Shown here piece by piece: positions 38,744 through 54,172 of a stretch of 64,000 bases of DNA; the first letter of the stretch is position 1; every line of letters starts with the position of its first letter. The translations under genes and the position numbers were made by a program. Under the pieces are notes generated by a model. It searched no databases. It saw nothing but the letters and a program-made list of their open reading frames with translations, and was not told the DNA's origin. The stretch spans positions 5,391,321 through 5,455,320 of the forward strand of contig NC_135223.1 of NCBI RefSeq assembly GCF_052324685.1. The letters are read 5' to 3'. Origin of the DNA: Brachyhypopomus gauderio (taxonomy: Eukaryota > Chordata > Actinopteri > Gymnotiformes > Hypopomidae).

Positions 38744-39139
38744 CTATTGCTATTACAACGGTCTCCCAGACACCAAATCTGTTTAAATGTAAAGGTGAGA
38801 ACTCTGATGTCATATTTATCACCTGGTCCTGCCAGTCCAAAATGTGAACTACCTTTCCACCAACACCTACCTGTCTTATCACACATATCTCTCCAGCTTC
38901 CTGTGGACTACTTTAAATCTTGTTGTTGTTTCAGTGTTGCTATGGAAACACAGCAATTACAAGCCACCCATGCAGGCCTAGTATTTTGGGACGTCATAAA
39001 CTTTCCCCAGAATTCAGAGAAATTTGACTAATGCTTGTGTTATTGACATTACTTGTAGATTGAAAGGGAGCAAAACTATTTGGACGGCATTAACAAAAAA
39101 TGAATCTGTTAGTCTGTTTATATAGGCAATACAAAATGA

Positions 39140-39145
39140 TTTATT
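39140..39145 (-). terminator. candidate poly(A) signal of mal2
   Basis: AATAAA on the minus strand about 510 nt downstream of the mal2 stop. It is the first canonical hexamer I found in this flank. There is no transcript evidence. Confidence 0.4.
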
Positions 39146-39616
39146 AGAGGGTAGATTACATGCTGTGAAGACAGACAACACACATAAACACAGTGCACAA
39201 CCTAAATTAAAACAGTCAAATCCAAATAATTGCTCAGAATATGTGTTTAGCTATGAGGCAGCTATAATCGTGTAGTTCATACTGCTAACTGAAAAATCGA
39301 ACTGAAGAGGATTACATTTTTAAATAATTCTGTGCAAGCAGGTTGCCGGCATCACACAGAACATGCTTTGCAGTTATTTCAGTGAATTAAACTAAATTCT
39401 CTTGCAACTCAAAATATTACAATTGCGTTTAACAAATTTTATGATACTAAAATGTAGAAAAGCATGTGGAACACAGTTTTCGATTTACATCAGTCAGGTT
39501 AAGGCTCACTGTCGGCAGCATCACGGTCCGCTTTCTCTTCCAGTAACTGAATACCAGTACCAATACTGGTACTGCTCATTCCAGTAATGCTCACAACCGC
39601 AGTGATGCAAGAGTTT

Positions 39617-39617
<1 letters not shown>

Positions 39618-39650
<33 letters not shown>
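39618..39650 (-). repeat. (GA)n microsatellite touching the mal2 stop codon
   Basis: About 16 GA units on the gene strand, starting one base after the TGA (39654-39652). It therefore forms the first part of the mal2 3' UTR. Confidence 0.9.
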
Positions 39651-42528
<2,878 letters not shown>

Positions 42529-43990
42529 TCTTTGGTGGTTCTGCTGAGGCAGGAGAAGGTAGGAACCGTGTCCAGGAGTGGTGTGCCTCCAACCGGTCCG
42601 ACAGGTGCACGGCCACTCCCATCCTGTCTGGAGCTCCAACCACCTCACCTCCCTCCACCTTCTGATATCACTACCGTCTTGGGTTTTTCGTCTTTTACTT
42701 CTTCGACTGCTTAAAAAACCTCATTAGATCTTCGTTTTCTTTTATTATTTTTGTACGTGAAAGCGATGTCGCCACACGTTAATGATTAACTCACACGTTT
42801 TACTGACCTTGAGTCAATATTGTGTTAAGATTCCAAGAAGATAAAATACAATAAAATTGGACTGAGAGCCATTTAAACGGTACTGAAGGGTTTTTCCATA
42901 AACCCAGCGTGGTACTGGTCAGACTGGTCAAACTGGTCTATTTTCAGGGGGTTCGGACTTCGTAACGTCGTCGTCATTAACAACGAGTCTGTTGTCTTAG
43001 TTCACACGTGTTAACCGACTCGGTAATGAGATCATGGCAACCGTGGAGACCCATAAGCGAACACAGGATCTGTTTGGTGGGATGTGTGAATATTCCAGTG
43101 ACTAAAGGGGAAAGTGTCATTAATCATTGCCCAGACGAGCAGATGAACCTGCCCATGAACCTCTGAACAGCGGAACCCAAACGCTGACAGTCATTAAACG
43201 GCTTTAAAGGATAGTTCCTGTCAGACATGACCAAGACGTTATGATACGCGAGTGTAAATAAGGGAACGAATACATAAAAATACGTACTAAATTTGTACTA
43301 ACTATAAATAAAAAGCTGCCTTCCTTGGACCCATGTCAAGTGCAAGAACATCGTAAGTGTGTGACGAGGCGGATTCATCTGGCGGTGTCGTGTGTGGTCA
43401 CGAACATTTGAGTTATTTGACTGTACCACTAACATTAGTTTCAGTTTATCTGCAGCTCAACACGTGGTCGTGTCCTCACGGTGTCATATCTGAGTCTCCT
43501 CATCAGAGAGAGAGATTATTGTGAGCTGTGCTTGTGATTAAGATGGTGATAGTAAGCAAGGACCGCAGTTTTAATACTCTGAATTCCTTTGTTCGGCTCT
43601 TTAAAGCACCTACCGAGACCCTTTCAGTAGTAAAAAATACTTTGACCTTCCTTGGCACTGAGCACATGTTTTGGGGAGGTGGTCCTAAGGTTTTCTGAGG
43701 CACCTGGTACCATTCAACTCAGGTTCAGTCGAGGTTTAAGAGAGCCAGTTACTGCTATTGCTTAAGATAAAGGTCACGCTAAATACCTGCGACGGTGGCC
43801 TATAGAAGTCATTTTCCTTGAACTCTTTTTTTCAGTTTTTTAATACTGCCACCACATTTCCTGTATTTTCTGGTTGTATATTATTTTAATAAAGAGACTG
43901 AGTAATAATTATATATGGTCGTAAAACAACAAATCTAAAGATGGCCTGAGACTTTTACACAGTAGCTACTGCATGTCAAAAATAAATCAC
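42529..43990. other. mal2-colec10 intergenic region, mal2 promoter side
   Basis: It should hold the mal2 promoter and 5' UTR, but no TATA box or first non-coding exon could be fixed. No other coding signal was seen. Confidence 0.5.
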
Positions 43991-43995
43991 AGCTA

Positions 43996-44028
43996 TTTAT
44001 TTTTTTATTAATTTTTATTATATTTATT
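43996..44028 (-). terminator. cluster of poly(A) signals for colec10
   Basis: The minus strand has three AATAAA hexamers (43996-44001, 44004-44009, 44023-44028), 220-255 nt past the colec10 stop at 44248. Position and repetition suit a 3' end-processing site. Confidence 0.6.
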
Positions 44029-44247
44029 TTAGCATTCTATATGTCAAGTAGTGTAGTGTCCAAATGTGCAACTCAGGATAAAATACATTTAGAATGAGAT
44101 TTAGCAATGCAAATGTGGCAGAAAATGAGAACCTTTAATTCCTGCAATATGTCCCCCATTGTACCAGAACTTATGTCAGAACTGTCATATCTGTAGGACT
44201 TTACACAGCGGACCTTGGAACTACAAATCCCAACACAACCCATTGAA

Positions 44248-47200
44248 TTACTTTTTGGGAAACTCGCATATGAAATATTTAGCGGCATCACATTCCGTCT
44301 GACTCAACGCTCCATCAGAGCCCATCTGCACGCAGCCACTGTTGAGCGCCCCCTGTAGGTCATCGTCGGTGCTGTTGCCCTGGGCGCTTCCTGCTGCAAG
44401 CCCTCCGGCGTCCTCCGGGGGCGGGGCGCTGACGAGGGCGTGCGTGAGGCCGGCCTCGCCGACGTAGCTGGCCAGAAGGGCGGTATGGTTGGAGCTCTCC
44501 GCCATGGCCAGGACGCCTCCGCGCAGTCTGCAGCTTGCAACGGCGTCACGGTAACGCCGTGCCTCCCTAAGCAGCAGGTAGAACTTCGCCTCCGTCTCCT
44601 TTACGCCCAGGATCACTGTACAAGAAGAATGGGACGACCATCACTGTCTCTGCAGAGGTCCTAAGGTGGGTATTCAGTATCACAGACATTGAAGTACGGT
44701 CAGTTTGTAAGTGGTCTTGCCATCTGCGGTTTCTTGCGCATCGCTGCTGTAAATATTTTCACGATTGCTGTTGATGCACACTGATCGTTTCTTTATCGTT
44801 TTTGCGCGAGACCGGGAGACTGCACCGCACCCCTGCGGCGATGGCAGGAAACTTTGTGCTGTCCTGTTGGGATGTTGCATCACCAGGAGCCACTAACACG
44901 TCATCGGAAACGAGTCGAAACCCATGGCCTTCCTTCGCCAGCTGAATCTCACCGTTTTTCACGAACGTGGCGGCGCTTCTCAGCTTGCCGACGTTGCCGC
45001 CCATCTGGTCGACGACCTTCCTGTACCTGCTGCAGTCGCAGGTGGTGCCTGTTGGTGACAGAGTTGCGTGGTGTTTGTCAAGGAAGGCGGCTGTTGTTGC
45101 CACAGAACCTGCCCTTACACAAGAGCTACACGTTAGCGGTCTATCAGCAGAGCCGGAGTGGCTAATCGGGAGATTCGGGAGGATTCCCGATGGGCCGGCT
45201 CATGTCAGTCTCTAGTTTGGGCCGATTGGGAGGGAAAAATTATTTTGGGCCGTATTTGGGCATGAAACTCCCGGGCTGAAAAAGTGTCCCACTCCGGCCC
45301 TGTCTATCAGTGGTCACCTTCAGAGCTCTAGGTGAAGACTGCTTCAGATTGTCTTACTTTAGGACATGACTTTTACCGTGGCTTGTAATGATATTTTATC
45401 AGGCAGTAAAAATGTACAAAATGATACCGTTTGTTTTGAAATGCAACGACCCAGATTTTTTACCTGGTTTTCCTTTCAATCCTGGAGGACCAGCAATCCC
45501 ACGTTCCCCTTTCTCACCTGTAAATTACATAATTTGGTTATCGTACTTTGCGCAGAACGCCATCCCCAACACCACCCCCCCGCCCTGCCACATCTCTCCT
45601 CACCAGCCGTGATGTGGAGTTGTTACTGGAAGACAGTAAAAGGTAACATGACAGGTGCATGGCAAAGAGCGTCAGGTGATTGAACCCCCGTTTGGGGTCA
45701 CATGGGATTTGACCACAGTCAGTGCAATCAAAGGTTGCCATGAGATATGTCCACTAGATGGTAGCAGTCTGTTGGAATATTCCAGTCTGTAGTTCAGAAT
45801 ATGATGTGGGGGGAATTCCTTTGTCTGTTTTGGTTGATAGGAATCTGTCTCCGTAAGTAAAGTCTGATTGAACATCAATTACGTAATCATTTTAAATGAT
45901 TCTTTAATAATTGTAGAAGTTTTGTGTGTGTTTTCTTTGTTTAGAGTCGTGAAATCAGGCCCTGTGACATTTTGGTTAAGTATCAGCAAAACACAAACAC
46001 ATGTGTGGTGTATAGTTGTCCAAACTGCTGTCCAAAGCTGGTTAGTTCCCTGCTGAAGATGTCCAACATTCTGTTCCACCCAACCAGCAAACACGCCTAA
46101 TTCTGCTCACTAAGTGATCGCTGTCATCGCCGAAGCCTTGGTTCAACCACATCAGGTGCGTTGGGCTATTCCTCAGAAGCTTACGCCCACTTTTTCCCAG
46201 AGAACCTTTCACACTAATATAGATGTGGATTTGAGCTGTTTTTGCTCAGAGGTGACAGCTCGGGGAAAAGTAAACATATCATATTCGATGGAAATACTGA
46301 TGATCATTAGAAGAAACATCCTAACTGGTACAGTAGATACAGCAATTTTGCTCTGGGGAATTAATCTCAGATTATGACAGAGGCGTTTAAGGGGGATCAC
46401 CAGGTTTCTGGTGTCTGATTGCATTTATTTACCACTCTCTCCTGCAGTCTGATGGTGTCTGATCACATTTATTTACCTCTCTCTCCTGAAGGACCTAGTT
46501 TCCCCAACCGGCCTGCCACCCCCTTCTCTCCACTGTCTCCTGGAAGGCCTGCAAGAAACCGAGGTTATCAGCATGCTGACCCCCGTCCAAACCGCTGCAC
46601 AAACATCACCAAAGCCCTAAACGAGAGGAAAGCATGCTGTCAAAGCACAATAAATCTGAGGGCTTTCTGTGTTGTTGTTCTCCCTGTTGCTGTATTTTGT
46701 GCGTGGCTGCATAATTTTGTGTCAGGAGGCTGGAGTATAAATCTGATTAAATATCATTTTCCGAACTGTAAAGGGGATGGGGCTTTTTGCTTTTGAGACC
46801 CTCAGACCAAATTTCCTAAGCAGATATCCAGCTGGAAATCTGTGAGAGACAGTTTGGATGCTTTGCCTAAAGAAATACAGGACTCAGTATTAATCAGACC
46901 AATTACTGATGTAGTTACACGCACAGTCAGCTTGGCGATTTGTTCAGATCAACCCAATGGTACCACGCACATGCTTTAAGAACTACAAGAACTTTCAGAT
47001 GGCTCCTTGATGCAGCTTTGCCTCTGAGGCCCTTTGACTGCTCCGGTCGTACCAGGAAAACCTCAGACAGACAGCACTAATGAAATGATTTGTGGAAGAA
47101 AGCAGCTAGCTGAACGCTTTGAAGGACATTTGTCTTCGAAAACCCTGCTGAAACAACACAGGGCCTCTTTAAACACGTCTCTTTTTTAAATTTCTTCTTT

Positions 47201-47804
47201 CATTTTCTGCTCTCGGGGTGTGATGGTGAAAGAATGCTTACATTTAAGCAGGGATAAACATTTCCTGAGCTCATTTAAAGCTGATTAATGGGAGGTCTCC
47301 CATGGTTTAACCAACCAGGCCAGCTTGCTCTTGGGCAGTGCTATAATTGCTTCTTTCCAGACAAATCATCAGTTACGTTTCCAGGTTTTGGAAATGTTCA
47401 TTGCAACAGACTGTCTGTGAACGATGGGAAATCGCTTTCGTTTATAGCCTCGTTTTGCCTTAATGTCTGTTGCAAATCTAAGATGTACAGCGCACATCAA
47501 ACTGTATGTAATTTTATGTGGTTTATTTAATTTTTTCAGATAGAATTTTGACATTGCACAAAGGTTCTGTTCCACATTACTCCTGCCAAGGTCACAGGAG
47601 ACACAGTGATTTATACATTACATTTCCTGTAAAGGAATGGCTGTAATTTTCTGTATTCTCATGTTTAGGTGCATCAGTAAAAATAAATCTAAAACTTCAT
47701 GCAGACACGTGAAACCTTAATTCCTCTGTGGTTTTAAGTGAAAAGCCATTCAACTACTCGTCTTCAGACCTTCCCCGGCATTTCGTTGTTCTTTCCCACC
47801 CTCT

Positions 47805-47868
<64 letters not shown>

Positions 47869-50628
47869 GGGGGAGGGGTTTTTCTGGAGGTGTCAGACGG
47901 CCCCTGTGTCCTCACGTGTGGCATGGCTAGGAAACCCTGGTCTGAGGGAGGCGGTGTGGCCACCTCACTCTGGTGTCCACCACACTGACCCAGAGTCAGC
48001 CGATTGATGTACCTTAACCCACAGCTGGGCAGTCCCTGGGTCAGTGCTGCAGCTGTAGGCTAAGGCACACCAATTAGCTGACTCTGGATCAGTGCTGTGT
48101 GACCATAATGCCAAAAATGACAAGCATAGAGGAGGCTAGTGTATACCTTTGGATGTTTTCTCACCTGTAGAATATTTATCCAGCACACACCCAACACACA
48201 CCCAACACATACCCAACACATCCAGCACACAGCCAACACACACTCAACACACAGTCCAACACACACCCAACACATCCAGCACACACCCAACACGCCCAGC
48301 ACACACCCAACACACATCCAACACACACCCAACACATCCAGTACACACCCAACACGCCCAGCACACACCCAACACACACCCAGCACACACCCAACACACA
48401 CCCAACACATCCAGCACACACCCAGCACACACCCAACACACACCCAACACATCCAGCACACACCCATCACACACCCAACACACACCCAACACATCCAGCA
48501 AACACCCAACACACATCCAGCACACACCCAACACACACCCAACACATCCAGCAAACACCCAACACACATCCAGCACACACCCAACACACAGTCCAACACA
48601 CACCCAACACATCCAGCACACACTCAACACACCCAACACACACCCAACACATCCAGCACACACTCAACACACCCAACACACATCCAGCACACACCCAACA
48701 CACATCCAACACACATCCAGCACACACCCAACACATCCAGCACACACCCAACACACATCCAGCACACACCCAACACACACCCAACACACATCCAGCACAC
48801 ACCCAACACACACCCAGCACACACCCAACACACACCCAGCACACAGTCAATTCAAAGAAACTTTTCAGAGGAACTCTGAACTTTTTAAACCTGAACCTGA
48901 CCCACTTCTGAGATTCTTTTGATGTTTTGGTGGCACTGGTTATTGTCAGCTTTGGCAACAAAAAACAAACAAAACAAACAAAAAAGGAAATCTCAAACAG
49001 TATCACATGTTTGCAGGTCGCAATACTAATTCAGATTTGGTTGACGTCATAACTAGAACTCAAGATGTGATTTGAGTAAAATGAAGGTTTTCTCTAAAAT
49101 GTTACACCCAAAACCAAAGTCCATGTTGCCTGCTAATTTGCTAAAAATAAAACTAGCCTGTGAGGTTTGCGTAACAAAAGCATTTAATTCAGCTGTCTGT
49201 TTTGGGCTGTTCAGTGACAGAACTGGCTTTGGCCAACTTCCCTTTAATTGCTCAATGTTTTGCATGTTTTAATAGCAAACCAGTGACATCAAAGAGACCT
49301 CGGTGTCCAGGGGGACCGGCTTTTCCCTGTCTTCCATCATCTCCTCTGTCTCCCACTTCACCAGGGTCTCCTAACAGGAACGGAGGTAGAAGGATTGTGA
49401 AGAAAACCAATGCACAACGTTCAAAGAAGATGTACGCAAGGAAATCTATCTATCTATCCATCTATTGTCTATCTGTCTATCTGTTTGTCTTTGTGTCTGT
49501 CTGTCTGTCTGTCTGTCTATATACTTTTGCACATGAGCTCCATTTGAAGTCATCAGGTATTTCTCAAGTCCAGTGGGTGTGTTCGAGCAGTCCTGCCAGG
49601 TTTCACTGGGCTTGTGGGATCACGGTCATGCGCCCCTGATGCAAAAGGACCTGTTTGGGATGGGTCTCCTCCAAGCAAACCTTTGCATTAATCTCAGCTT
49701 TTTAAATACGGACATTCATTCACTCCCCGAAGTGCTACGTTGCTTTGCTGCTACAGTAGAGAGCGTAAGCCAAAAAGAGACAACAAAGTTTGCTTCTGTC
49801 AGGGATTTTTTTACGCAGCATTCCCAGAAAATAAGGAGGTCGCTTAGCTTCTATGCAAAACTAAAGGGCAAAATCTGCATGGATGCCAGCATCTCATGTA
49901 ATGGAAAACAGGCAAACGCGGGCCTGGTGTCAGCATGTTCCCAAGCCTGCCCGACTCCAAGAGACAGCTCGGCCTGGGGTGCTGCTACCACGGGACCCAC
50001 TGCAGTGAGACGTTAGATTTGGTCTGGTTCACCGTGCCAAAGGACCGCCGAGGGCGTAGCACATATTACCGGGTCCCTTAAAGTCAGCACCATGCTTTTT
50101 AATAAGGGACGTTCCTTTAATGGCGTCTCTCCTGTTTTACAATGTGAATACGTATTTTTTTCTAAAGGTGTAGGCAGCGTTAAGGAGGGTGTGTCCACTT
50201 ATGGTGAACCGGGACCACTTGATTCAGACCTGAAGCGCAAATTTTAATACAGAGATTTCACTGCGAGTTCTACTTTAAAGAAGATTAACTAGCTGTCATA
50301 TAGAAAGCATTTAAGCGTGAAATAAATAGTATGTCTTTCTTAGTATGTCTGTCAATTTCTGATCTTTTTATCTGAAATTATATTTTTGTGCATGATATAG
50401 AGCAATCAAAAAGTAAGAAATATGATTCAAAACGTTTTTTGTCTTGACGGAGAACAGTGGATTTTAAGAGCTGTATTTCCCTTAACTACAACCGCAGCAT
50501 AGCAAATAAATACCTTTGGATCCAGGTAGAATGGTGTTGGAACACATCTCTGTGGTCAAACCTGATGATATGTTGTGAAGAACCAGAAGAATGAATAAAC
50601 CTTTCCTGACGAAACTTTGTCCAGCCAT
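44248..50628 (-). CDS. colec10: Collectin-10 (collectin liver 1), six coding exons
   Basis: Collectins are secreted pattern-recognition lectins; COLEC10 pairs with COLEC11 and MASPs in the lectin complement pathway and in embryonic cell migration. Coding exons: 50628-50514, 49370-49299, 46548-46477, 45517-45464, 45048-44953 and 44615-44248; all introns are phase 1; product 258 residues (human 277). Exon 1 gives a signal peptide (FILLVLHNISSG) and MCSNTILPGSK. Exons 2-4 (72, 72 and 54 bp) encode an unbroken Gly-X-Y run which, with GSK, makes 23 triplets, the same number I count in human. Exon 5 is the neck (CDCSRYRKVVDQMGGNVGKL, FVKN). Exon 6 is the C-type lectin domain: KETEAKFYLLLREARRYRDA, SCRLRGGVLAM and the four core cysteines to YFICEF. 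The lectin domain lacks the usual EPN/EPS and WND calcium-site motifs. The exon 2 donor (GTCTCT) is weak. Confidence 0.93.
45148..45302. mobile_element. 155-bp hAT-type MITE in colec10 intron 4
   Basis: Its ends are CAGAGCCGGAGTGGC and CCACTCCGGCCCTG, and it is flanked by a perfect 8-bp duplication TCTATCAG (45140-45147, 45303-45310). It is non-coding. Confidence 0.87.
47806..47866. repeat. (TG)n microsatellite in colec10 intron 2
   Basis: About 30 TG units between ACG and TTGGGGGAGGGG. Confidence 0.95.
48178..48845 (+). repeat. CACCCAACACACATCCAG minisatellite in colec10 intron 2
   Basis: About 670 bp of tandem CACCCAACA, CACATCCAG and CACCCAGCA 9-mers in varying order. The 9-bp base period, with no stops in several frames, creates the long artificial Thr/His/Pro and Cys/Val/Gly frames seen on both strands. 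Confidence 0.95.
49443..49520 (+). repeat. (CTAT/CTGT)n tetranucleotide repeat in colec10 intron 1
   Basis: ATCTATCTATC blocks followed by (TCTG)n, about 70 bp from the start of exon 2. Confidence 0.85.
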
Positions 50629-52490
50629 GTCTTTAACGGTCTGCAACACTGTGGTCAAGTGGTCAGAAACTTTCAGCTCTCCAAGTGTTTACCAAACCTT
50701 ATCACATCTCTGCTCCAGCTGTCAAACAACACTGTCCAGGGCCCGCACGTTCTTTTCACTCCTGATGAACAGAATTCTTTTTTGGGAGTAAAATGAGAAC
50801 GAGGTGTCCATGCGACTTTAGTTTGGTCAACATCTCGGTGCATCAAACAACGCCAAAGGGAACGTGTCAGACCCCGGACGGTCTGCTGGGTGGGACGGGC
50901 GTAGATCTGGGGATGTCATCACAATTTGTGCACGCTGTGAGAATTTAAGGTTGAAAAGTTCATGCTGTGTTTTATGAGAGCAACCATAAAATAAATATTG
51001 TCCCTGGACACATTGGTTTCTGGACAAGCTTCCAGAAGACTGAGCTGGACAGTTGAGGACCATGGTGGTCATTTCACCAGGGCTTTGTTTATCATGAATG
51101 AATGAAGTATGAATGAATGAGTATTGTGCACTGTGACCCTTGAGTGCTTTGAAAACAAAGTTTGGGTTTGGAAAAGCACTTTAGCACATGAAGCAGTTTT
51201 CCATCACCTGTCAGTCACCAGTAATCACTGCCACGATCCACCATCCAGCGGTTATTGTCTTCTTTGGTAGTCTTTGGCCCTAGGTGTTTTTTCAGCTTGC
51301 TTTCTTTACCCTTTACTGTAATACAAGAGAGACCCTGTGCACGTTGTCGCTTCTGATTCTGCGTAACCTGCTACAACTTCATCCAGTTGCATCTCGTGAT
51401 GCTGGATCGTCATTGAGGCCGTGCTGGTGACTGCAGCCTCCTCCAGGTGCAGCGCCCCCCGCCCATGACCTTCGCTCCTCAGCGATCCTCTGGAGACCCC
51501 CTTATGTAATGTATGTACAAATGTAACCCTCTTATGAAACCTCTCATGGTTTAGGATTGTTTTTGCGGCTCCCGAGTTACAGAAACCGTGTGCCGCACAA
51601 GGTCTGGCAGGCCGGTCTCCTCGTAAAACTGCGCTTCCCCGTCGGCCCGTTACGCTGCTCTCCAGTGGAAAATGTGGTCGGGTTCTCAGCTCACCAGCCC
51701 CGAGACGTCCTCGGGATTTCCGATCCCAGGCAGGCTGCGGAACACACGTCGTGCAGAACGTTCTATAAACACGCTGGCTGGTTAGGCCGGCCTGCGCTCA
51801 TCTCCCCAGGGTTTTCGTCGCGATGGAGACACCCTGCACGCTCCGCGTATACAACCGCCGTGACGCTGTGCAGAACTATTGTTGAGGCTGAATGTTTACA
51901 TGTGGTTAAATAGCAGCCTTTTCATGTTCGCTGGTAAGCTCTGGTGTGATTCACACCACAAGAGCGAGGACTTTTACAGGCCTGGAAGTAATGTCATCGG
52001 CGAAAATTGCTTGCAGGACACAGAGACCATAATGCACAGGCGAAGAACATCAGAAAATGGTGAGCGGGTGTGAAAGTGAGTTCTTCCAGGGTGGCCCTAA
52101 AGGACAATCAGGGTTCCGTTGTGCTTTATGATTTCACACTCTGTGAAATCCGCTTCTGTTGCCGTCTCACGCTGCGTTTATTGTGACTGGGGAGTTTATT
52201 GCGACGAGACAGTTTGATTGTTTTTGTGGGAAAGTACAGCCCTATCTTGTCTATTTTCGTTTAGCCCTGCGAGAATGTTGTATCACATAGTAAATAAAGG
52301 CTGAACCATATATTTGTTTACGTAGCGGCACAAGTAAAATATAGGTCATTCTGAAATAAAGTTGCAACCAGATACTCAGACACTGCCCCGAGACATTCAC
52401 CCAGCCCTGTATACAGCAGTCCCTAAACAAAATCAGATCAATCTGTAATAAGTTACAGCTCAATTTTCTCAGCATTGCATCACTGCTAGT
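50629..52490. other. colec10 upstream flank; no gene recognised
   Basis: It should hold the colec10 5' UTR and promoter, but no clear TATA box was fixed. The GC-rich part at 51550-51850 has an open frame (51557-51913) without domain similarity. Confidence 0.45.
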
Positions 52491-52499
52491 GAGCAACTC

Positions 52500-52577
52500 T
52501 CCATAATTCATCACTTCTTAAGAAGGACTTGACTTTGTTTTCTATTGTGCTTCTTAAGAAGGACTTGACTTTGTTTT
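52500..52577 (+). repeat. direct duplication of about 37 bp
   Basis: CTTCTTAAGAAGGACTTGACTTTGTTTT occurs twice in tandem (about 52513 and 52550). Each copy contains the palindrome CTTCTTAAGAAG. Confidence 0.8.
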
Positions 52578-52854
52578 TTTATATTTTGAGTATCTGGCCA
52601 CTCTGGAACTGTAGAAACAGCCAGTTCACCTAAACAATTCACTTTTAACTTATATATTTCGTTTTTGCGCTTCAAATCATACCAAGGTATTTTTAACGCC
52701 TGGAGGATCTATTCCTTTTCCTTTGGTAGTCGAGATCGGTTTGGTTCAAGGTACCGTGAAAATGTGCCTGTTCTTCAACGCTGAAGTAAGCAGATTAGCT
52801 CAGGTGTTATCTATCATCTCTGCATTCCAACATCAGTGCATCCTGCCATAACAG

Positions 52855-53407
52855 ATGGAGAGCAGAGAGGAGTGTGAGGAGAAGGGAGGAGAAGGGAGGA
52901 GAAGAGAGGAGAAGGGAGGAGAAGAGAGGAGAAGGGAGGAGAAGAGAGGAGAAGGGAGGAGAAGGGAGGAGAAGGGAGGAGTGGGATGGAGAAGGGAGGA
53001 GCAGAAAAGTGAAGAGATGGGAGAAGGGAGGAGAAGAGAGGAGTGGGAGAAGAAGGGAGGAGCAGAAAAGTGAAGAGACGGGAGAAGGGAGGAGAAGAGA
53101 GGAGAAGGGAGGAGAAGAGAGGAGTGGGAGAAGAAGGGAGGAGAAGTGAGGAGTGGGAGGAGAAGAGAGGAGAAGGGAGTAGAAGAGAGGAGAAGGGAGG
53201 AGCAGAGAGGAGTGAGAGGAAAAGGGAGGAATGGGAGAAGAAGGGAGGAGAAGTGAGGAGTAGGAGGAGAAGGGAGGAAAAGGGAGTAGAAGGGAGGAGC
53301 AGAGAGGAGTGGGAGAAGGGAAGAAAAGAGGAGTGGGAGAAGAAGGAAGGAGAAGTGGGAGGAGAAGAGAGGAGAAGGGAGGAGAAGAGAAGAGAAGGGA
53401 GGAGCAG
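52855..53407 (+). repeat. polypurine GAGGAGAAGGGAG minisatellite
   Basis: About 550 bp almost entirely of G and A on the plus strand, built from GAGAAGGGAG and GAGAAGAGAG decamers. Long homopurine mirror repeats can form triplex DNA. The Glu/Arg/Gly-rich plus frames and Ser/Pro/Leu-rich minus frames are artefacts. Confidence 0.95.
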
Positions 53408-54172
53408 TAAGAGCTGAAAGGCCTGATTCCCGGACGCCGAACACGTAGACGATGGTAGCGAAGGATTATGTATGCAAAACTACCCATGATTTGCAGCTCA
53501 TATTCAAATCATTCATATATTGCAATGTGTTTTTCAGATACATGTCTGATATAGCAAAATTACATTTAAGTCCTCTGCCTGTAAATGTCAGTAACTGTAA
53601 AGGCGGTTTACAGACACTTTGCTTGCAGTACTCATAACCTCTCTGTCATAGAATCATTTTTGTAGTATTTTTTATTGTATGTATTATGTAATATAAATAT
53701 GTATGTATGTATAATTTCTGACCTCAGGTCAGTTCCCACTTCATACCTCCTACCTCAGAAATCATAGCTTACTGCACACAATTGTCATGATTTCATTTTT
53801 GCAGCGCAGATTGTGTTATGTAATGAGTTGGGATAAAAGAGCTAAACCAGATGAAAGTCTCTCATTGGCACGGCTAACGTCTGTGTAAATAAGATAAACT
53901 TTAGAGTGAGAAAACAAAGGACGAAAGCAACAGGACCGTTTTAGAGGTTTAGAGGTTCTTATCCTTCTGAGTGCGGGGGGGGGGGGGGGGGGGGGGTCTG
54001 TTTTGCTGTCAGGGAGAGTTATATCATCAAGCCATGTACTGTCATAGAGTGGTCCTAAACAGAATGAAGAAATTGTGTAAACGCTCTCCTAAAGCAGGAT
54101 ATTGTTGTGATGGCTTTTCAACACAGCTTGGAGGATGAAATGGCAGAGTTGAGGACCGCTAGCTGTTCTTGG
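53408..54172. other. unique spacer with a G-run; no gene
   Basis: No gene seen. A pure G-run of about 20 bases lies at 53977-53996. Confidence 0.5.

Noticed and set aside
37944-39031. Overlapping open frames of 221-280 codons rich in Thr, Pro, His
   Set aside because: They are translations of the 36-bp minisatellite in different frames, with no domain or splice context.
48060-49006. Frames of 139-257 codons on both strands (His/Thr/Pro and Cys/Val/Gly rich)
   Set aside because: They come from the 9-bp-based CACCCAACA minisatellite in colec10 intron 2. The Cys-rich look is caused by TGTGTTGGGTG repeats, not a cysteine-rich protein.
52807-53487. 226-codon Ser/Leu/Pro frame and Glu/Arg frames on the other strand
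   Set aside because: They are artefacts of the polypurine tract.
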